DNA of 64,000 nt from RCIO01 sp965232405 (GCA_965232405.1 OZ246966.1:3286001-3350000); one strand, 5' to 3'. Positions 8,377 through 16,504 are shown, counted from the first letter of the stretch. Translations and numbers: made by a program. The notes: a model not told the origin generated them from the sequence alone.

Positions 8377-9876
8377 ATGACTAAGACGGTCGATATCACC
8401 TTCGCGCGATCCGCAAAGGCAACCGGTGGACTGGCAGTGCTGACTGCCGCCGAAGGCGCCAAGCCTGGCCCCGCAGCGTCCGAGGTTGATCCCGGAGGCG
8501 TTCTGGCCAAGGCGCTGAAAGTGTCGGAATTCAAGGGCAAGGCTCGCGCCTCTGTCGATATTCTGGCGCCGGCCGAATCGCCCACCGACCGAATCGTTGT
8601 CATGGGTCTTGGCGACCCGGCCAAACCGGACCCGGACGCCTGGGCGCGTCTTGGCGGCGCCATTGCCGGCCGTTTCGGCAAGGCGAAGAAAGTCACGGTC
8701 TATCTCGATGCGCCTGATGTCGAAATCGACGGAGATGCTGCCGCCGGCGTCGCCATGGGCATGCTTCTGCGCGCCTACCGCTTCGACCGCTACAAGACCA
8801 GGAAGGCCGACAATGGCAACGGCAACGGCGACCAACCCGACAAGGTCAAGGTGACCATCGTCACGGCGGCTGCTTCGGCGGCGAAGAAGGTCTGGCCCGA
8901 ATACCAGGCGGTCGCGGCCGGCGTGATGCTGGCGCGCGACCTGGTCAACGAGCCCGCCAACATCCTCGGTCCGATCGAATTCGCCGCCAGGGCGAAGGAA
9001 CTGGAACAGCTCGGCGTCGAGATCGAAACGCTGACCGAAAAGGAAATGAAGAAGCTCGGCATGGGCGCGCTGCTCGGCGTCGCCCAGGGCTCGGCGCGGC
9101 CGCCGCGGCTCGTCGTCATGCGCTGGAACGGCGGCAGGGCGAAGAAGAAGCCGGTCGCCTTCGTCGGCAAGGGCGTCGTCTTCGACACCGGCGGCAATTC
9201 GATCAAGCCGGCCGGCGGCATGGAGGACATGAAGGGCGACATGGGCGGCGCGGCCGCGGTCGTCGGCCTCATGCATGCGCTGGCGGCACGCAGGGCCAGG
9301 GTCAACGTCGTCGGCATCATCGGCCTGGTCGAGAACATGGTCGACGGCAACGCCCAGCGGCCGGGCGACATCGTCACCTCCATGTCCGGCCAGACCATCG
9401 AGGTTCTCAACACCGACGCCGAGGGCAGGCTCGTCCTGGCCGACGCGGTGACCTATTGCATCGACAATTACGAGCCTGAATTCGTGGTCAATCTGGCAAC
9501 GCTGACCGGGGCGATCCTGGTCGCGCTCGGCCAGTTCCACGCCGGCCTGTTCTCCAACAGCGACGAGCTGTCGGAACGGCTGACGGCCGCCGGCCTGGTC
9601 ACTAACGAGCGCGTCTGGCGCATGCCGATGGGCTCCGACTACGACAAGCTGATCGATTCCAAGAACGCCGACATGAAGAATATCGGCGGCCGCTATGGAG
9701 GCTCGATCACCGCCGCGCAGTTCATCAAGCGCTTCGTCGGCGATACGCCCTGGGCGCATCTCGACGTGGCCGGCACCGCGATGGCTTCGCCCTCGAGCGA
9801 TATCCTGACCTCCTGGGCTTCGGGCTACGGTGTCAGGCTGCTCGACCGGCTGGTGCGCGATCACTACGAGAAATAG
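8377..9876 (+). CDS. pepA: Leucyl aminopeptidase (M17 family)
   Basis: PepA is a cytoplasmic hexameric two-metal aminopeptidase that removes N-terminal residues from peptides; E. coli PepA also binds DNA. The protein has 499 residues from ATG 8377, which is preceded by GGAG. The catalytic domain shows GKGVVFDTGG (metal and catalytic Lys near residue 265), DMGGAA, and the M17 signature NTDAEGRL at about 345-352. The N-terminal macro-like domain is less conserved and carries a short low-complexity insert rich in Asn and Gly near residue 147. holC follows after 8 bases, the usual pepA-holC pair of proteobacteria. Confidence 0.97.
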   Translation: MTKTVDITFARSAKATGGLAVLTAAEGAKPGPAASEVDPGGVLAKALKVSEFKGKARASVDILAPAESPTDRIVVMGLGDPAKPDPDAWARLGGAIAGRFGKAKKVTVYLDAPDVEIDGDAAAGVAMGMLLRAYRFDRYKTRKADNGNGNGDQPDKVKVTIVTAAASAAKKVWPEYQAVAAGVMLARDLVNEPANILGPIEFAARAKELEQLGVEIETLTEKEMKKLGMGALLGVAQGSARPPRLVVMRWNGGRAKKKPVAFVGKGVVFDTGGNSIKPAGGMEDMKGDMGGAAAVVGLMHALAARRARVNVVGIIGLVENMVDGNAQRPGDIVTSMSGQTIEVLNTDAEGRLVLADAVTYCIDNYEPEFVVNLATLTGAILVALGQFHAGLFSNSDELSERLTAAGLVTNERVWRMPMGSDYDKLIDSKNADMKNIGGRYGGSITAAQFIKRFVGDTPWAHLDVAGTAMASPSSDILTSWASGYGVRLLDRLVRDHYEK

Positions 9877-9884
9877 GGCGGCCG

Positions 9885-10334
9885 ATGGGCGAGGTGCTGT
9901 TCTACCATCTGACGGAATCGACGCTCTACGACGCGCTGCCGGCACTGCTGGAGCGTTCGTTGCAGCGTGGCTGGAAGGTGGTGGTGCAGGCGGCCAGTGA
10001 CGAACGCCGCGACGCGCTCGACGCGCATTTGTGGACCTTTCGCGACGACAGCTTTCTGGCCCACGGCACTGACCACGAGCCGAACCCGGCCGAGCAGCCG
10101 ATCATCCTGACTACGGGGCAGGGCAATCCGAATGCGGCGACGGTGCGCTTCGTGGTCGACGGCGCGGTGCCGCCGTCACCCGACGATTATGAGCGGCTGG
10201 TGTTGATGTTTGACGGCCACGACCAGAGCCAGGTCGAGACAGCCCGCCAGCACTGGAAGGCGTTCAAGGCGACCGGCTCCGAACTGACCTACTGGCAGCA
10301 GACGCCTGAAGGGAAATGGGAGAAGACGGGGTAG
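9885..10334 (+). CDS. holC: DNA polymerase III chi subunit
   Basis: The chi subunit links the clamp loader, through psi, to single-strand binding protein at the replication fork. The 149-residue protein starts MGEVLFYHLTESTLYDALP, with the hallmark opening of alphaproteobacterial HolC, and contains the conserved WTFRDDSFLAHG and QPIILTTG segments of the chi fold. It follows pepA by 8 bases in the same direction, the classical context. It converges with the DUF1801 gene at 10341, the stops being only 6 bases apart, with no visible terminator between them. Confidence 0.93.
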   Translation: MGEVLFYHLTESTLYDALPALLERSLQRGWKVVVQAASDERRDALDAHLWTFRDDSFLAHGTDHEPNPAEQPIILTTGQGNPNAATVRFVVDGAVPPSPDDYERLVLMFDGHDQSQVETARQHWKAFKATGSELTYWQQTPEGKWEKTG

Positions 10335-10340
10335 GGTTGC

Positions 10341-10730
10341 CTAGCTTGCCCCATTCAGCGCCACCGCCTCCTTCACCAGCGCCTTGAACGCCTCTTCATT
10401 GAGGCTCTCGCCCTCGAAAATGTCGATGGAACGCCGCGTGGCGCCTGTATCCTTGCCGTTGAACACGCCGGCAGGATCGGCCAGCTTCGCGCCTCTGGCA
10501 AAGGTGAGCTTCACCTTGTCCTTGTAGGTCTCGCCGGTGCATATGATGCCGTCATGCTCCCACACGGGCACACCCGACGGGTTTGACGGCTTGCGCCATT
10601 TCACGGTCTCAACGACCTCCGGGTCGGCTTCGTGGATCAGCACCCGAACCCGCGCCAGCGTCTCGCCGCGCCAGTCGGTCATCGCCTTGATTTTCGCGTC
10701 GATGAGCTCGGAAGGGTTTTCTGAAGTCAT
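10341..10730 (-). CDS. DUF1801 (YdhG/YdeI-like) domain protein, copy A
   Basis: This is a 129-residue cytoplasmic protein from ATG 10730. It has the features of the DUF1801 family: an N-terminal helical stretch, the VETVKWRKPSNP segment, a hydrophobic strand with CTGETYKDKVKLTF, and a C-terminal acidic EEAFKALVKEAV helix. The family has structures but no settled biochemical role; some members have been proposed to be iron chaperones, which I do not assume here. It is the last gene of the leftward ArsR-AHSA1 module, 16 bases after copy B, and converges with holC. Confidence 0.8.
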   Translation of the reverse strand: MTSENPSELIDAKIKAMTDWRGETLARVRVLIHEADPEVVETVKWRKPSNPSGVPVWEHDGIICTGETYKDKVKLTFARGAKLADPAGVFNGKDTGATRRSIDIFEGESLNEEAFKALVKEAVALNGAS

Positions 10731-10746
10731 CTCAAAAATTCTGTAC

Positions 10747-11154
10747 TCACAGTTTCTCGCCGGGCAGAGCAACAGCCTGTTTCACCCAGTCGGTGAACTG
10801 CGCCTCGTCGAACTGGCCTTCATGAATGTCGTAATAGCGAACCTCCGGGTGTTTCGATCTGCCGGGCGGCGTTGGCTCCAGCGAGGTTCCACGGAAGAAC
10901 GTGACCTTCACATATTTCGTGAAGCAGTGAAGGCTGAGGAACCAGAGATCGTCCTCAATGCCGTAGAATGGCGAGTTCCATTTCACCGCCTTTTTCACGC
11001 CCGGAACGACTTCCTCGATGATCGTGTCGATCCGCTGGCCGAGCTCGCTCTTCCAGCCGGGCATTGCCGCGATATAGGCCCGCACCGGTCCGTTCCCGTA
11101 GCCCTTCGGTATCTGCGGATTGCCGCCCGAAAGCAGTTTGGGTTTGTCCGTCAA
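10747..11154 (-). CDS. DUF1801 domain protein, copy B, TTG start
   Basis: This 135-residue DUF1801 protein contains PGVKKAVKWNSPFYG, FTKYVKVTFFRG and a C-terminal DWVKQAVALPG, the same fold landmarks as the next gene but with low identity, so the two are related rather than recent duplicates. The frame stays open far upstream, but that part lies in other genes. The best start is TTG at 11154-11152, which overlaps the stop of the two-helix membrane gene as TTGA. Function is unknown. Its place in a tightly packed module under an ArsR regulator suggests coordinated expression with the AHSA1 protein. Confidence 0.78.
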   Translation of the reverse strand: MTDKPKLLSGGNPQIPKGYGNGPVRAYIAAMPGWKSELGQRIDTIIEEVVPGVKKAVKWNSPFYGIEDDLWFLSLHCFTKYVKVTFFRGTSLEPTPPGRSKHPEVRYYDIHEGQFDEAQFTDWVKQAVALPGEKL

Positions 11155-11363
11155 GGCTCTTGGCCCCGCCTGACGAGATAGGGCAGGGCGAACATGTAGA
11201 GCCCGCTGAACATCAAAAGGAAAAGGGGAGCAAGCGGCAGGAAGTAAACCCACTCCGCAGGCTCGCTGCCCATGCCCAGCGCAACGAAAATGCCGGCAAC
11301 GATCAGAGTGAAGATGATCGAAAGCCATCGGTGGGTCTGGCGGATCCATCTGCTCCAGTTCAT
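11151..11363 (-). CDS. Small two-helix membrane protein
   Basis: This is a 70-residue protein starting MNWSRWIRQTHRW. It has two clear hydrophobic segments, about residues 13-31 and 38-60, and a basic end, so it is probably an inner-membrane hairpin. The opening resembles the first helix of PepSY-type membrane proteins, but the rest of such a protein is missing. It lies between the AHSA1 gene (33-base gap) and DUF1801 copy B (TTGA overlap) and is part of the same leftward module. I do not recognise a specific function. Confidence 0.7.
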   Translation of the reverse strand: MNWSRWIRQTHRWLSIIFTLIVAGIFVALGMGSEPAEWVYFLPLAPLFLLMFSGLYMFALPYLVRRGQEP

Positions 11364-11396
11364 GATTACCTCCTTTGATTGCTCGTCCGGCGGCGC

Positions 11397-11813
11397 TCAG
11401 TCCAGTCGCGCCAGCACATCCTCCAGCGCATCGAGAAAGCGCGGCCAGTTCGCAGTCGCGCCGCGATAGTACGGTTCCTGGTCGGGCCGGAAGCCGGTCT
11501 GTTCCATGCGAAGAATCGTGCCGGTTTCGGTTGGTGTCAGCGTCCATGTGATAACGCTTTCGAGGTCTTTGGTGTCCCACGAATAGGTCAGCGACCTGTT
11601 CGGTTCAGCACTCAGCACCTTGCCTTCGACCGCTCCCCAGTCGGCGCTGAAGTTGAAGCGATAGCCGGCTTCCGGCCTGAAATCGTTCTTCATCAGCCAC
11701 TCCTCGATCAGGTGCGGTTGCGTGAGCGCGCGCCAGATCTTTTCCGGCGCATGCGCTATTTCGCGCTCGACCACGATAGAGCGTGTTTCCGGCTTTACGG
11801 GTGTGCCGCTCAC
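11397..11813 (-). CDS. SRPBCC / AHSA1-family protein, GTG start
   Basis: Proteins of the AHSA1 branch of the START/Bet v1 fold have a deep hydrophobic pocket and are often paired with ArsR regulators; their ligands are mostly unknown. I choose the GTG at 11813-11811, which overlaps the ArsR stop as GTGA and gives 138 residues. Typical landmarks are VVEREIAHAPEKIWRALTQP near the N-terminus, EWLMKNDFRPEAG, TYSWDTKDLESVITWTL and the C-terminal helix WPRFLDALEDVLARLD. The translational overlap makes coupling with the regulator very likely. Confidence 0.87.
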   Translation of the reverse strand: MSGTPVKPETRSIVVEREIAHAPEKIWRALTQPHLIEEWLMKNDFRPEAGYRFNFSADWGAVEGKVLSAEPNRSLTYSWDTKDLESVITWTLTPTETGTILRMEQTGFRPDQEPYYRGATANWPRFLDALEDVLARLD

Positions 11814-12139
11814 TGGTCCATCCTGTCGAGAAGGTCTTCCAGATCGTCGATGCGGTCGTTCCAGAACGCGCCATATTCGCTCATCCAACTGGCGAGCGGT
11901 TTCAGCGCGTCGCGATTGGCGCTGTAATGCGACTGGCGGCCCTGTTGGCGGTCACGCACCAGCCCGGCCCGTTTCAGCACGCCGAGGTGTTTCGACACCG
12001 CCGGTTGCGAAATGCCGGCATGGCTGGTCAGAACCCCCACGGTCTGTTCACCGCCACGGGCCAGCCGCTCATAGATGGCGCGCCGCGTCGGATCGGCCAG
12101 CGACCGAAACAGCATGTCGGTTTGTGTATCCATTCGCAT
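11810..12139 (-). CDS. ArsR-family winged-helix repressor
   Basis: This 109-residue regulator has the ArsR winged-helix layout: RSLADPTRRAIYERLARGG at the start, recognition helix region GISQPAVSKHLGVLKRAGLV in the middle, and a wing with GRQSHYSANRDALKPL. No metal-binding CxC motif is present, so it is not an arsenic or metal sensor of the classical kind. A second possible ATG lies two codons in (12133). It heads the leftward module AHSA1-membrane protein-DUF1801-DUF1801. Two palindromes cover its promoter, which fits autorepression; the inducer is unknown. Confidence 0.9.
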   Translation of the reverse strand: MRMDTQTDMLFRSLADPTRRAIYERLARGGEQTVGVLTSHAGISQPAVSKHLGVLKRAGLVRDRQQGRQSHYSANRDALKPLASWMSEYGAFWNDRIDDLEDLLDRMDQ

Positions 12140-12141
12140 AT

Positions 12142-12195
12142 CATAACCCGTTGGCTATGGGTTGACTCATAGCCCGATGGTTATGGATGGGTCAA
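12142..12195 (-). promoter_or_regulatory. Promoter with twin palindromic operator for the ArsR module
   Basis: On the minus strand a -35 TTGACC (12195-12190) and a -10 CTATGA (12172-12167) are separated by 17 bases. Two 18-base imperfect palindromes of the form CATARCC-N4-GGYTATG occupy 12142-12159 and 12168-12185, with centres 26 bases apart. One covers the spacer and the -10; the other covers the expected start of transcription. Placement and repetition suit a dimeric repressor, most simply the adjacent ArsR protein. Confidence 0.68.
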
Positions 12196-12275
12196 CCGGC
12201 CCAGCCGAAGGATCCGCGCTGGACCACCGTTCACCCCTTGCGTCGAAACGCCTGCTCCGCCATTAACGCGCCGCC

Positions 12276-14153
12276 ATGCTGACCATTTCGGACCTTTCGC
12301 TCCGCATTGCCGGACGCCTGCTGATTGACGGTGCCAGCCTTTCGCTGCCTGCTGGCGCGAAGGCAGGGCTTGTGGGCCGCAACGGCACCGGCAAGACGAC
12401 CCTGTTTCGCGCCATTACCGGCGATCTGGCGCCTGAAAAGGGCGGGATCAATTTCCCGAAGAACACCCGCATCGGCCAGGTAGCGCAGGAAGCGCCGGGC
12501 ACCGAAGAGGCGCTGATCGACATCGTTCTGGCGGCCGATACCGAACGCGCGGCACTTCTGGCCGAGAGCGAGACAGCGACTGACGCCCACCGCATTGCCG
12601 AAATCCAGACCCGGCTGACCGACATTGACGCCCATTCCGCCGAGGCGAGGGCGGCCACGATCCTCGCCGGCCTGGGTTTCGATCAGGAGGCGCAGAAGCG
12701 CCCGGCGTCGAGCTTCTCCGGCGGATGGCGCATGCGCGTCGCGCTGGCATCCGTGCTGTTTGCCCAGCCCGACCTGCTGCTCCTAGACGAGCCGACCAAC
12801 TATCTCGATCTTGAAGGCACGTTGTGGCTTGAGAACTATCTCGGCACCTATCCGCACACCGTGCTGCTGATCAGCCACGACCGTGACCTGCTCAACCGGG
12901 CGGTGTCCTCCATTGTCCATCTGGAACAGAAGAAGCTGACCTTGTGGCGCGGCGGTTACGACCAGTTCGAGCGCCAGCGCGCGGAAAAGATGGAGCTACT
13001 GGAAAAGTCTCGCGTCAAGCAGGAGGCGGCCCGCAAGCACATGCAGGCCTTTGTCGACCGCTTCCGCTACAAGGCGTCGAAGGCGCGGCAGGCGCAATCG
13101 CGGCTGAAGGCCCTGGAAAAGCTGCAGCCGATCGAATCCATGATCGACGGCTCAGTGACGCCGTTCCGCTTTCCCAAGCCGGAAAAGGCCGTAGCATCGC
13201 CCATCATCGCGCTTGAGGGCGGCTCGGTTGGCTATGCGCCGGGCAAGCCCGTCTTGTCGCATCTCACCTTGCGCATCGACAATGACGACCGCATTGCGCT
13301 GATGGGCGCAAACGGCAACGGCAAGTCCACCTTCGCCAAGCTCCTGTCCAACCGGCTCAAGCTGGAAGAAGGCAAGATGACGGTCGCGCCCGGCCTGAAG
13401 GTGTCGATCTTCGCGCAGCATCAGCTGGACGATCTGCGGCCCGAGGAAAACGCCTACGAGCACGTCCGCCGTCTGATGCCGGACGCGCCGGAGGCGAAGG
13501 CGCGCGCCAAGGTCGCCCAGTTCGGACTGGCGACGGAGAAGATGTCGACGCCGGCCAAGGATCTGTCGGGCGGCGAGAAGGCGCGGCTCCTGATGGGACT
13601 GGCCGCTTTCGACGGGCCGAACCTGTTCATCCTCGACGAACCGACCAACCATCTCGATATCGATTCCCGCGCCGCACTCATTCAGGCGCTGAACGAGTTT
13701 CCGGGCGCAGTGATCCTGATCAGCCATGACCGTCATCTGATCGAGGCGACGGCGGATCGTCTGTGGCTGGTCAAGGATGGCGATGTCGCGCCGTTCGACG
13801 GCGATCTCGGGGACTATCGGCGCATCGTCACCGGGCAGAAGGCGGACCGGCGCGAAAGGCGCGAGGCCGACAAGGCGTCCAAGGCCGACCGCCGCCGAGA
13901 GGCGGCGCAGCGCCGCGCGGCACTTGAGCCCGTAGCCAAGGAGATCAAGGCGACCGAAGGTCTGATCGAGCGCACCCGCCAGCGCATCGACAGGATCGAC
14001 GGGGAAATGGCCACACCCGATGTGCATCAGCAAGCGCCGGACAGGATCTCGACGCTGGCGAAGGAACGCGCGAAACTGGTCGAGGCACTGGCGGGCCACG
14101 AGGATCGTTGGCTCGAACTGTCCACCCGCTACGAGGAGGGTATGGCCGAATGA
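12276..14153 (+). CDS. ABC-F family ATPase (YheS/Uup type)
   Basis: ABC-F proteins are soluble tandem ATPases that act on ribosomes or in stress responses, not as transporters. The 625-residue protein has two ATP-binding cassettes. The first has Walker A GRNGTGKTT at residues 34-42, a SGGWRMR signature and LLLDEPTNYLD; the second has GANGNGKST, LSGGEKARLL and LDEPTNHLD. Between them is the charged ABC-F linker, and a C-terminal coiled coil of about 100 residues rich in Arg, Lys and Glu follows. There is no membrane segment. The crotonase gene overlaps its stop as ATGA. The exact subfamily cannot be set by eye. Confidence 0.93.
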   Translation: MLTISDLSLRIAGRLLIDGASLSLPAGAKAGLVGRNGTGKTTLFRAITGDLAPEKGGINFPKNTRIGQVAQEAPGTEEALIDIVLAADTERAALLAESETATDAHRIAEIQTRLTDIDAHSAEARAATILAGLGFDQEAQKRPASSFSGGWRMRVALASVLFAQPDLLLLDEPTNYLDLEGTLWLENYLGTYPHTVLLISHDRDLLNRAVSSIVHLEQKKLTLWRGGYDQFERQRAEKMELLEKSRVKQEAARKHMQAFVDRFRYKASKARQAQSRLKALEKLQPIESMIDGSVTPFRFPKPEKAVASPIIALEGGSVGYAPGKPVLSHLTLRIDNDDRIALMGANGNGKSTFAKLLSNRLKLEEGKMTVAPGLKVSIFAQHQLDDLRPEENAYEHVRRLMPDAPEAKARAKVAQFGLATEKMSTPAKDLSGGEKARLLMGLAAFDGPNLFILDEPTNHLDIDSRAALIQALNEFPGAVILISHDRHLIEATADRLWLVKDGDVAPFDGDLGDYRRIVTGQKADRRERREADKASKADRRREAAQRRAALEPVAKEIKATEGLIERTRQRIDRIDGEMATPDVHQQAPDRISTLAKERAKLVEALAGHEDRWLELSTRYEEGMAE

Positions 14154-14959
14154 CTATCCGTGTTGAAACCAGGGGCGAAGTCACTGTCGTCACCATCGAC
14201 CGGCTAGAGGCGCGCAACGCCGTCAATCCTGAAATGGCCGACGCGCTGTTCCGCGCCTTCGTCGATTTCGAGCGCGACGAGAGCCAGAAGGTCGCGATTC
14301 TGACCGGCGTCACTGGCGCGTTCTCCGCCGGCTTCGATCTCAAGGCCGCTGCCTCGGGCGATCTCGGGGCCAACTGGTATGCCGAGCATGATCTTGACGA
14401 GAGTTTCGACGGCCATCACGACCGTCCGCGCAAGGGGCCGATGGGGCCGACCCGCCTGACACTGTCCAAGCCTGTCATAGGCGCGATTTCCGGCCCGGCC
14501 GTCGCCGGCGGCATGGAGCTCGCTTTGTGGTGCGACATGCGGGTGATGGAGCGCTCCGCCTATATGGGCGTCTATTGCCGCCGCTGGGGCGTACCGCTGA
14601 TCGACGGTGGTACCGTTCGCCTGCCGCGCATTGTCGGCCATGCCCGTGCGATGGACCTCATTCTCACCGGCCGCAAGGTGGACGCCGAAGAATGCATGGC
14701 GATGGGTCTGACCAACCGGCTATGCGAGGATGGCAAGGCGCTGGAAGCAGCGCTGGAACTTGCCAATGAGCTGACGCGTTTTCCGCAGGGCTGCATGCGC
14801 GCCGACCGCATCTCTGCGATGCGTCAGTGGTCGCTCGACATTGAGCCGGCGTTGGCGAACGAATGGAAGAGCGCCAGGGTTTTCAACGAGGAAGGCGTCG
14901 TGGGCGCCGCCCGGTTCAGCGCGGGCAAGGGCAGGGGCGGTGACTTCGGCGAGATCTGA
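14150..14959 (+). CDS. Crotonase / enoyl-CoA hydratase family protein
   Basis: This 269-residue protein starts at an ATG that overlaps the ABC-F stop (ATGA). It has the crotonase core: EARNAVNPEMADAL near the N-terminus, the oxyanion-hole strand SAGFDLKAAA, and GPAVAGGMELALWCD. The two catalytic Glu positions of classical enoyl-CoA hydratases are not obvious, since the segment after GMELALWCDMRV reads MERSAYMGVYCRRWG, so the substrate and even the reaction are uncertain. Such proteins hydrate, isomerise or hydrolyse acyl-CoA thioesters. Coupling to an ABC-F gene has no evident biochemical logic. Confidence 0.86.
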   Translation: MTIRVETRGEVTVVTIDRLEARNAVNPEMADALFRAFVDFERDESQKVAILTGVTGAFSAGFDLKAAASGDLGANWYAEHDLDESFDGHHDRPRKGPMGPTRLTLSKPVIGAISGPAVAGGMELALWCDMRVMERSAYMGVYCRRWGVPLIDGGTVRLPRIVGHARAMDLILTGRKVDAEECMAMGLTNRLCEDGKALEAALELANELTRFPQGCMRADRISAMRQWSLDIEPALANEWKSARVFNEEGVVGAARFSAGKGRGGDFGEI

Positions 14960-14986
14960 CGCGCGCAACGGCCGGCAGACCCTTGA

Positions 14987-15586
14987 TCAGCCGCGCCCCC
15001 AGCGCGGCGGCGGTTGGGAATTCGGGTTTTCGCGCCGCTTGCGAAACAGTGAAGCGGTAAAGCCGACCAGACCGACAGCCATTAGGATGAAGCCGGCCGG
15101 TATGGCGCGCGGATCGAGATCGAATGCACCGGCATTGAGGATGAGATCGGCGCTGATCAACCTCTCTCTTATCTCCTCCGCGGGACGGAAAACGAAGCTG
15201 TATCTGTTGCGATCTATGATCGCGAGCCTGCCCGCTTCCACGCGGTAGGCTATCTCGCCGCTCTGCGGGTTCACCGTGCGCGCCTCGGCGTCCACAAGGT
15301 CGAGAACGGCCTCGAGCACGGGCTCGCCACCTTCGCTTGTGACATCCATGAACAGCAGCGCCTTGTCCTCGACGCGATTGAGCGCCCGGTCGGTGCGCAG
15401 ATCGACCGTGATCGACACCGGCGCTTCGGGCTCCGCGATGTTTGCTTCGGCGGGCATGGAGCCGGCATCGCGCTCGTATACGCGCCACGAGCCGATTTCG
15501 TAGCCGGCCACATTCGACGCCGCCCACGGATAGGCGATGCCGAGACCGGCGCCGGCAAGAATGATGATCAGAAAGACAAACCGCAT
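14987..15586 (-). CDS. Hypothetical membrane-anchored protein with N- and C-terminal helices
   Basis: This 199-residue protein is not recognised by name. It has an N-terminal hydrophobic segment (residues 3-20), a soluble, presumably periplasmic region of about 140 residues with alternating charged strands (SITVDLRTDRAL, KALLFMDVTSEGG, YRVEAGRLAIIDRNRYSF), and a second helix near 165-183 followed by a basic tail RKRRENPNSQPPPRWGRG. The arrangement suggests both ends are cytoplasmic with an external domain. It converges with the crotonase gene, with 27 bases between stops. The upstream hairpin at 15648 separates it from the glycine-rich protein gene. Confidence 0.72.
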   Translation of the reverse strand: MRFVFLIIILAGAGLGIAYPWAASNVAGYEIGSWRVYERDAGSMPAEANIAEPEAPVSITVDLRTDRALNRVEDKALLFMDVTSEGGEPVLEAVLDLVDAEARTVNPQSGEIAYRVEAGRLAIIDRNRYSFVFRPAEEIRERLISADLILNAGAFDLDPRAIPAGFILMAVGLVGFTASLFRKRRENPNSQPPPRWGRG

Positions 15587-15647
15587 GACGGTCGTTATGC
15601 ACGCTGCCGAACGCCTGTCTACCGCCCATCTTGTTATGTACGGGCAC

Positions 15648-15674
15648 GAAAAAGGCGGCCGGAAGGCCGCCTTT
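15648..15674 (-). terminator. Rho-independent terminator of the glycine-rich protein gene
   Basis: A perfect 10-base stem (AAAGGCGGCC with GGCCGCCTTT) with loop GGAA lies at 15651-15674. On the minus strand it ends in a run of five T. It begins 21 bases after the stop of the gene at 15695. Confidence 0.85.
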
Positions 15675-15694
15675 CAACTGGTCGTTCGGCCGTC

Positions 15695-16366
15695 CTAGTT
15701 GATTGCGGCCTGGCGGATCATGCGGCACAGCGCCACGAGATTGCGGTCGTAGGAGAACGGGTTCGTCGTGACCTCGATGCACCGCCTGCTGTACTGGCGC
15801 AGCTGCGCGGGTGACATGCCGGCGAATGCACGGCCGGCAACGCCCCTGCCGGAAGCTGATCCCAGGCCGGGCGAGGTGCCGCTCGGAGCGCTGGCGGATA
15901 CGCCACCGCCCGAACCGGAAACGCCCGTGCTGCCGCTGGGCCCGCTACCCGGACCGGTGCCGATACCGATACCGATGCCGGTGTCGCCGAGACCGACACC
16001 TACGGAAACGCCGCCCGTTCCCACGCCGACTCCGACCCCGGTGCCACCAACACTGACACCACCGGATACGCCACTGGGACCTGCGCCGAGACCCGCACTC
16101 AGGCCGCCTGGGCCGCCAACGGAAGCGGATACTCCAGCCGTAGTAGAACCTCCGCCGCTCGTGCCGCCAAGGCCGACGCTGACGCCGACTCCGCTACCGC
16201 CACCGAGGCTGGCGCCAACCGAAGGATTTCCGGTACCCAGGCCTCCAACGCTCACGCCGCCCAGGCCGCCAATGCCGACGTCCTGCGCATTGGCAGGCGC
16301 CTGAAATGCGAAGATCAGCGCGCTGGTGGCAAGTGCCTGAACAAGAAAACTAGCTTTGTTGCCCAT
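15695..16366 (-). CDS. Exported glycine/valine/serine-rich repeat protein with conserved-looking Cys tail
   Basis: This is a 223-residue protein with a signal peptide of about 28 residues ending ANA|QD. The middle, about residues 29-175, is an irregular repeat of Gly with Val, Ser, Ala and Thr (VSVGGTGVGVGVGTGGVSVG type), low in charge and predicted to be extended or beta-rich. The last 40 residues are different: MSPAQLRQYSRRCIEV, then NPFSYDRNLVALCRM, with two cysteines that could form a disulfide. A GAGAGGA ribosome-binding site precedes the ATG, and a strong terminator follows. I do not recognise a named family; an envelope or matrix component is a guess. Confidence 0.8.
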   Translation of the reverse strand: MGNKASFLVQALATSALIFAFQAPANAQDVGIGGLGGVSVGGLGTGNPSVGASLGGGSGVGVSVGLGGTSGGGSTTAGVSASVGGPGGLSAGLGAGPSGVSGGVSVGGTGVGVGVGTGGVSVGVGLGDTGIGIGIGTGPGSGPSGSTGVSGSGGGVSASAPSGTSPGLGSASGRGVAGRAFAGMSPAQLRQYSRRCIEVTTNPFSYDRNLVALCRMIRQAAIN

Positions 16367-16474
16367 GAAAAAGTCCTCTCTTTTTACAGCCAGCCGTGAA
16401 GTATTGCCGACCAGGTGATGCTATCACGGAGAGGAAGTCGCAGGTGGTATAAGTAAAATCAGAGTTCAGGGCGA

Positions 16475-16504
16475 TATATACTTATTAGCACGCATAAGTT
16501 GCAA
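16475..16504 (-). promoter_or_regulatory. Possible promoter upstream of the glycine-rich protein gene
   Basis: In an AT-rich stretch, the minus strand reads TTGCAA (16504-16499), 18 bases, then TATATA (16480-16475). It lies about 110 bases before the ATG at 16366. Other AT-rich hexamers nearby make the choice uncertain. Confidence 0.35.

Noticed and set aside
8125..9945. 606-codon open frame antisense to pepA
   Set aside because: It mirrors pepA codon by codon, is rich in Arg, His, Asp and Gly without domain structure, and pepA is certain.
15770..16290. GC-rich near-repeats within the glycine-rich gene as a tandem-repeat or CRISPR-like array
   Set aside because: They encode Gly-Val-Ser runs in frame, are irregular in length, and have no spacer structure.
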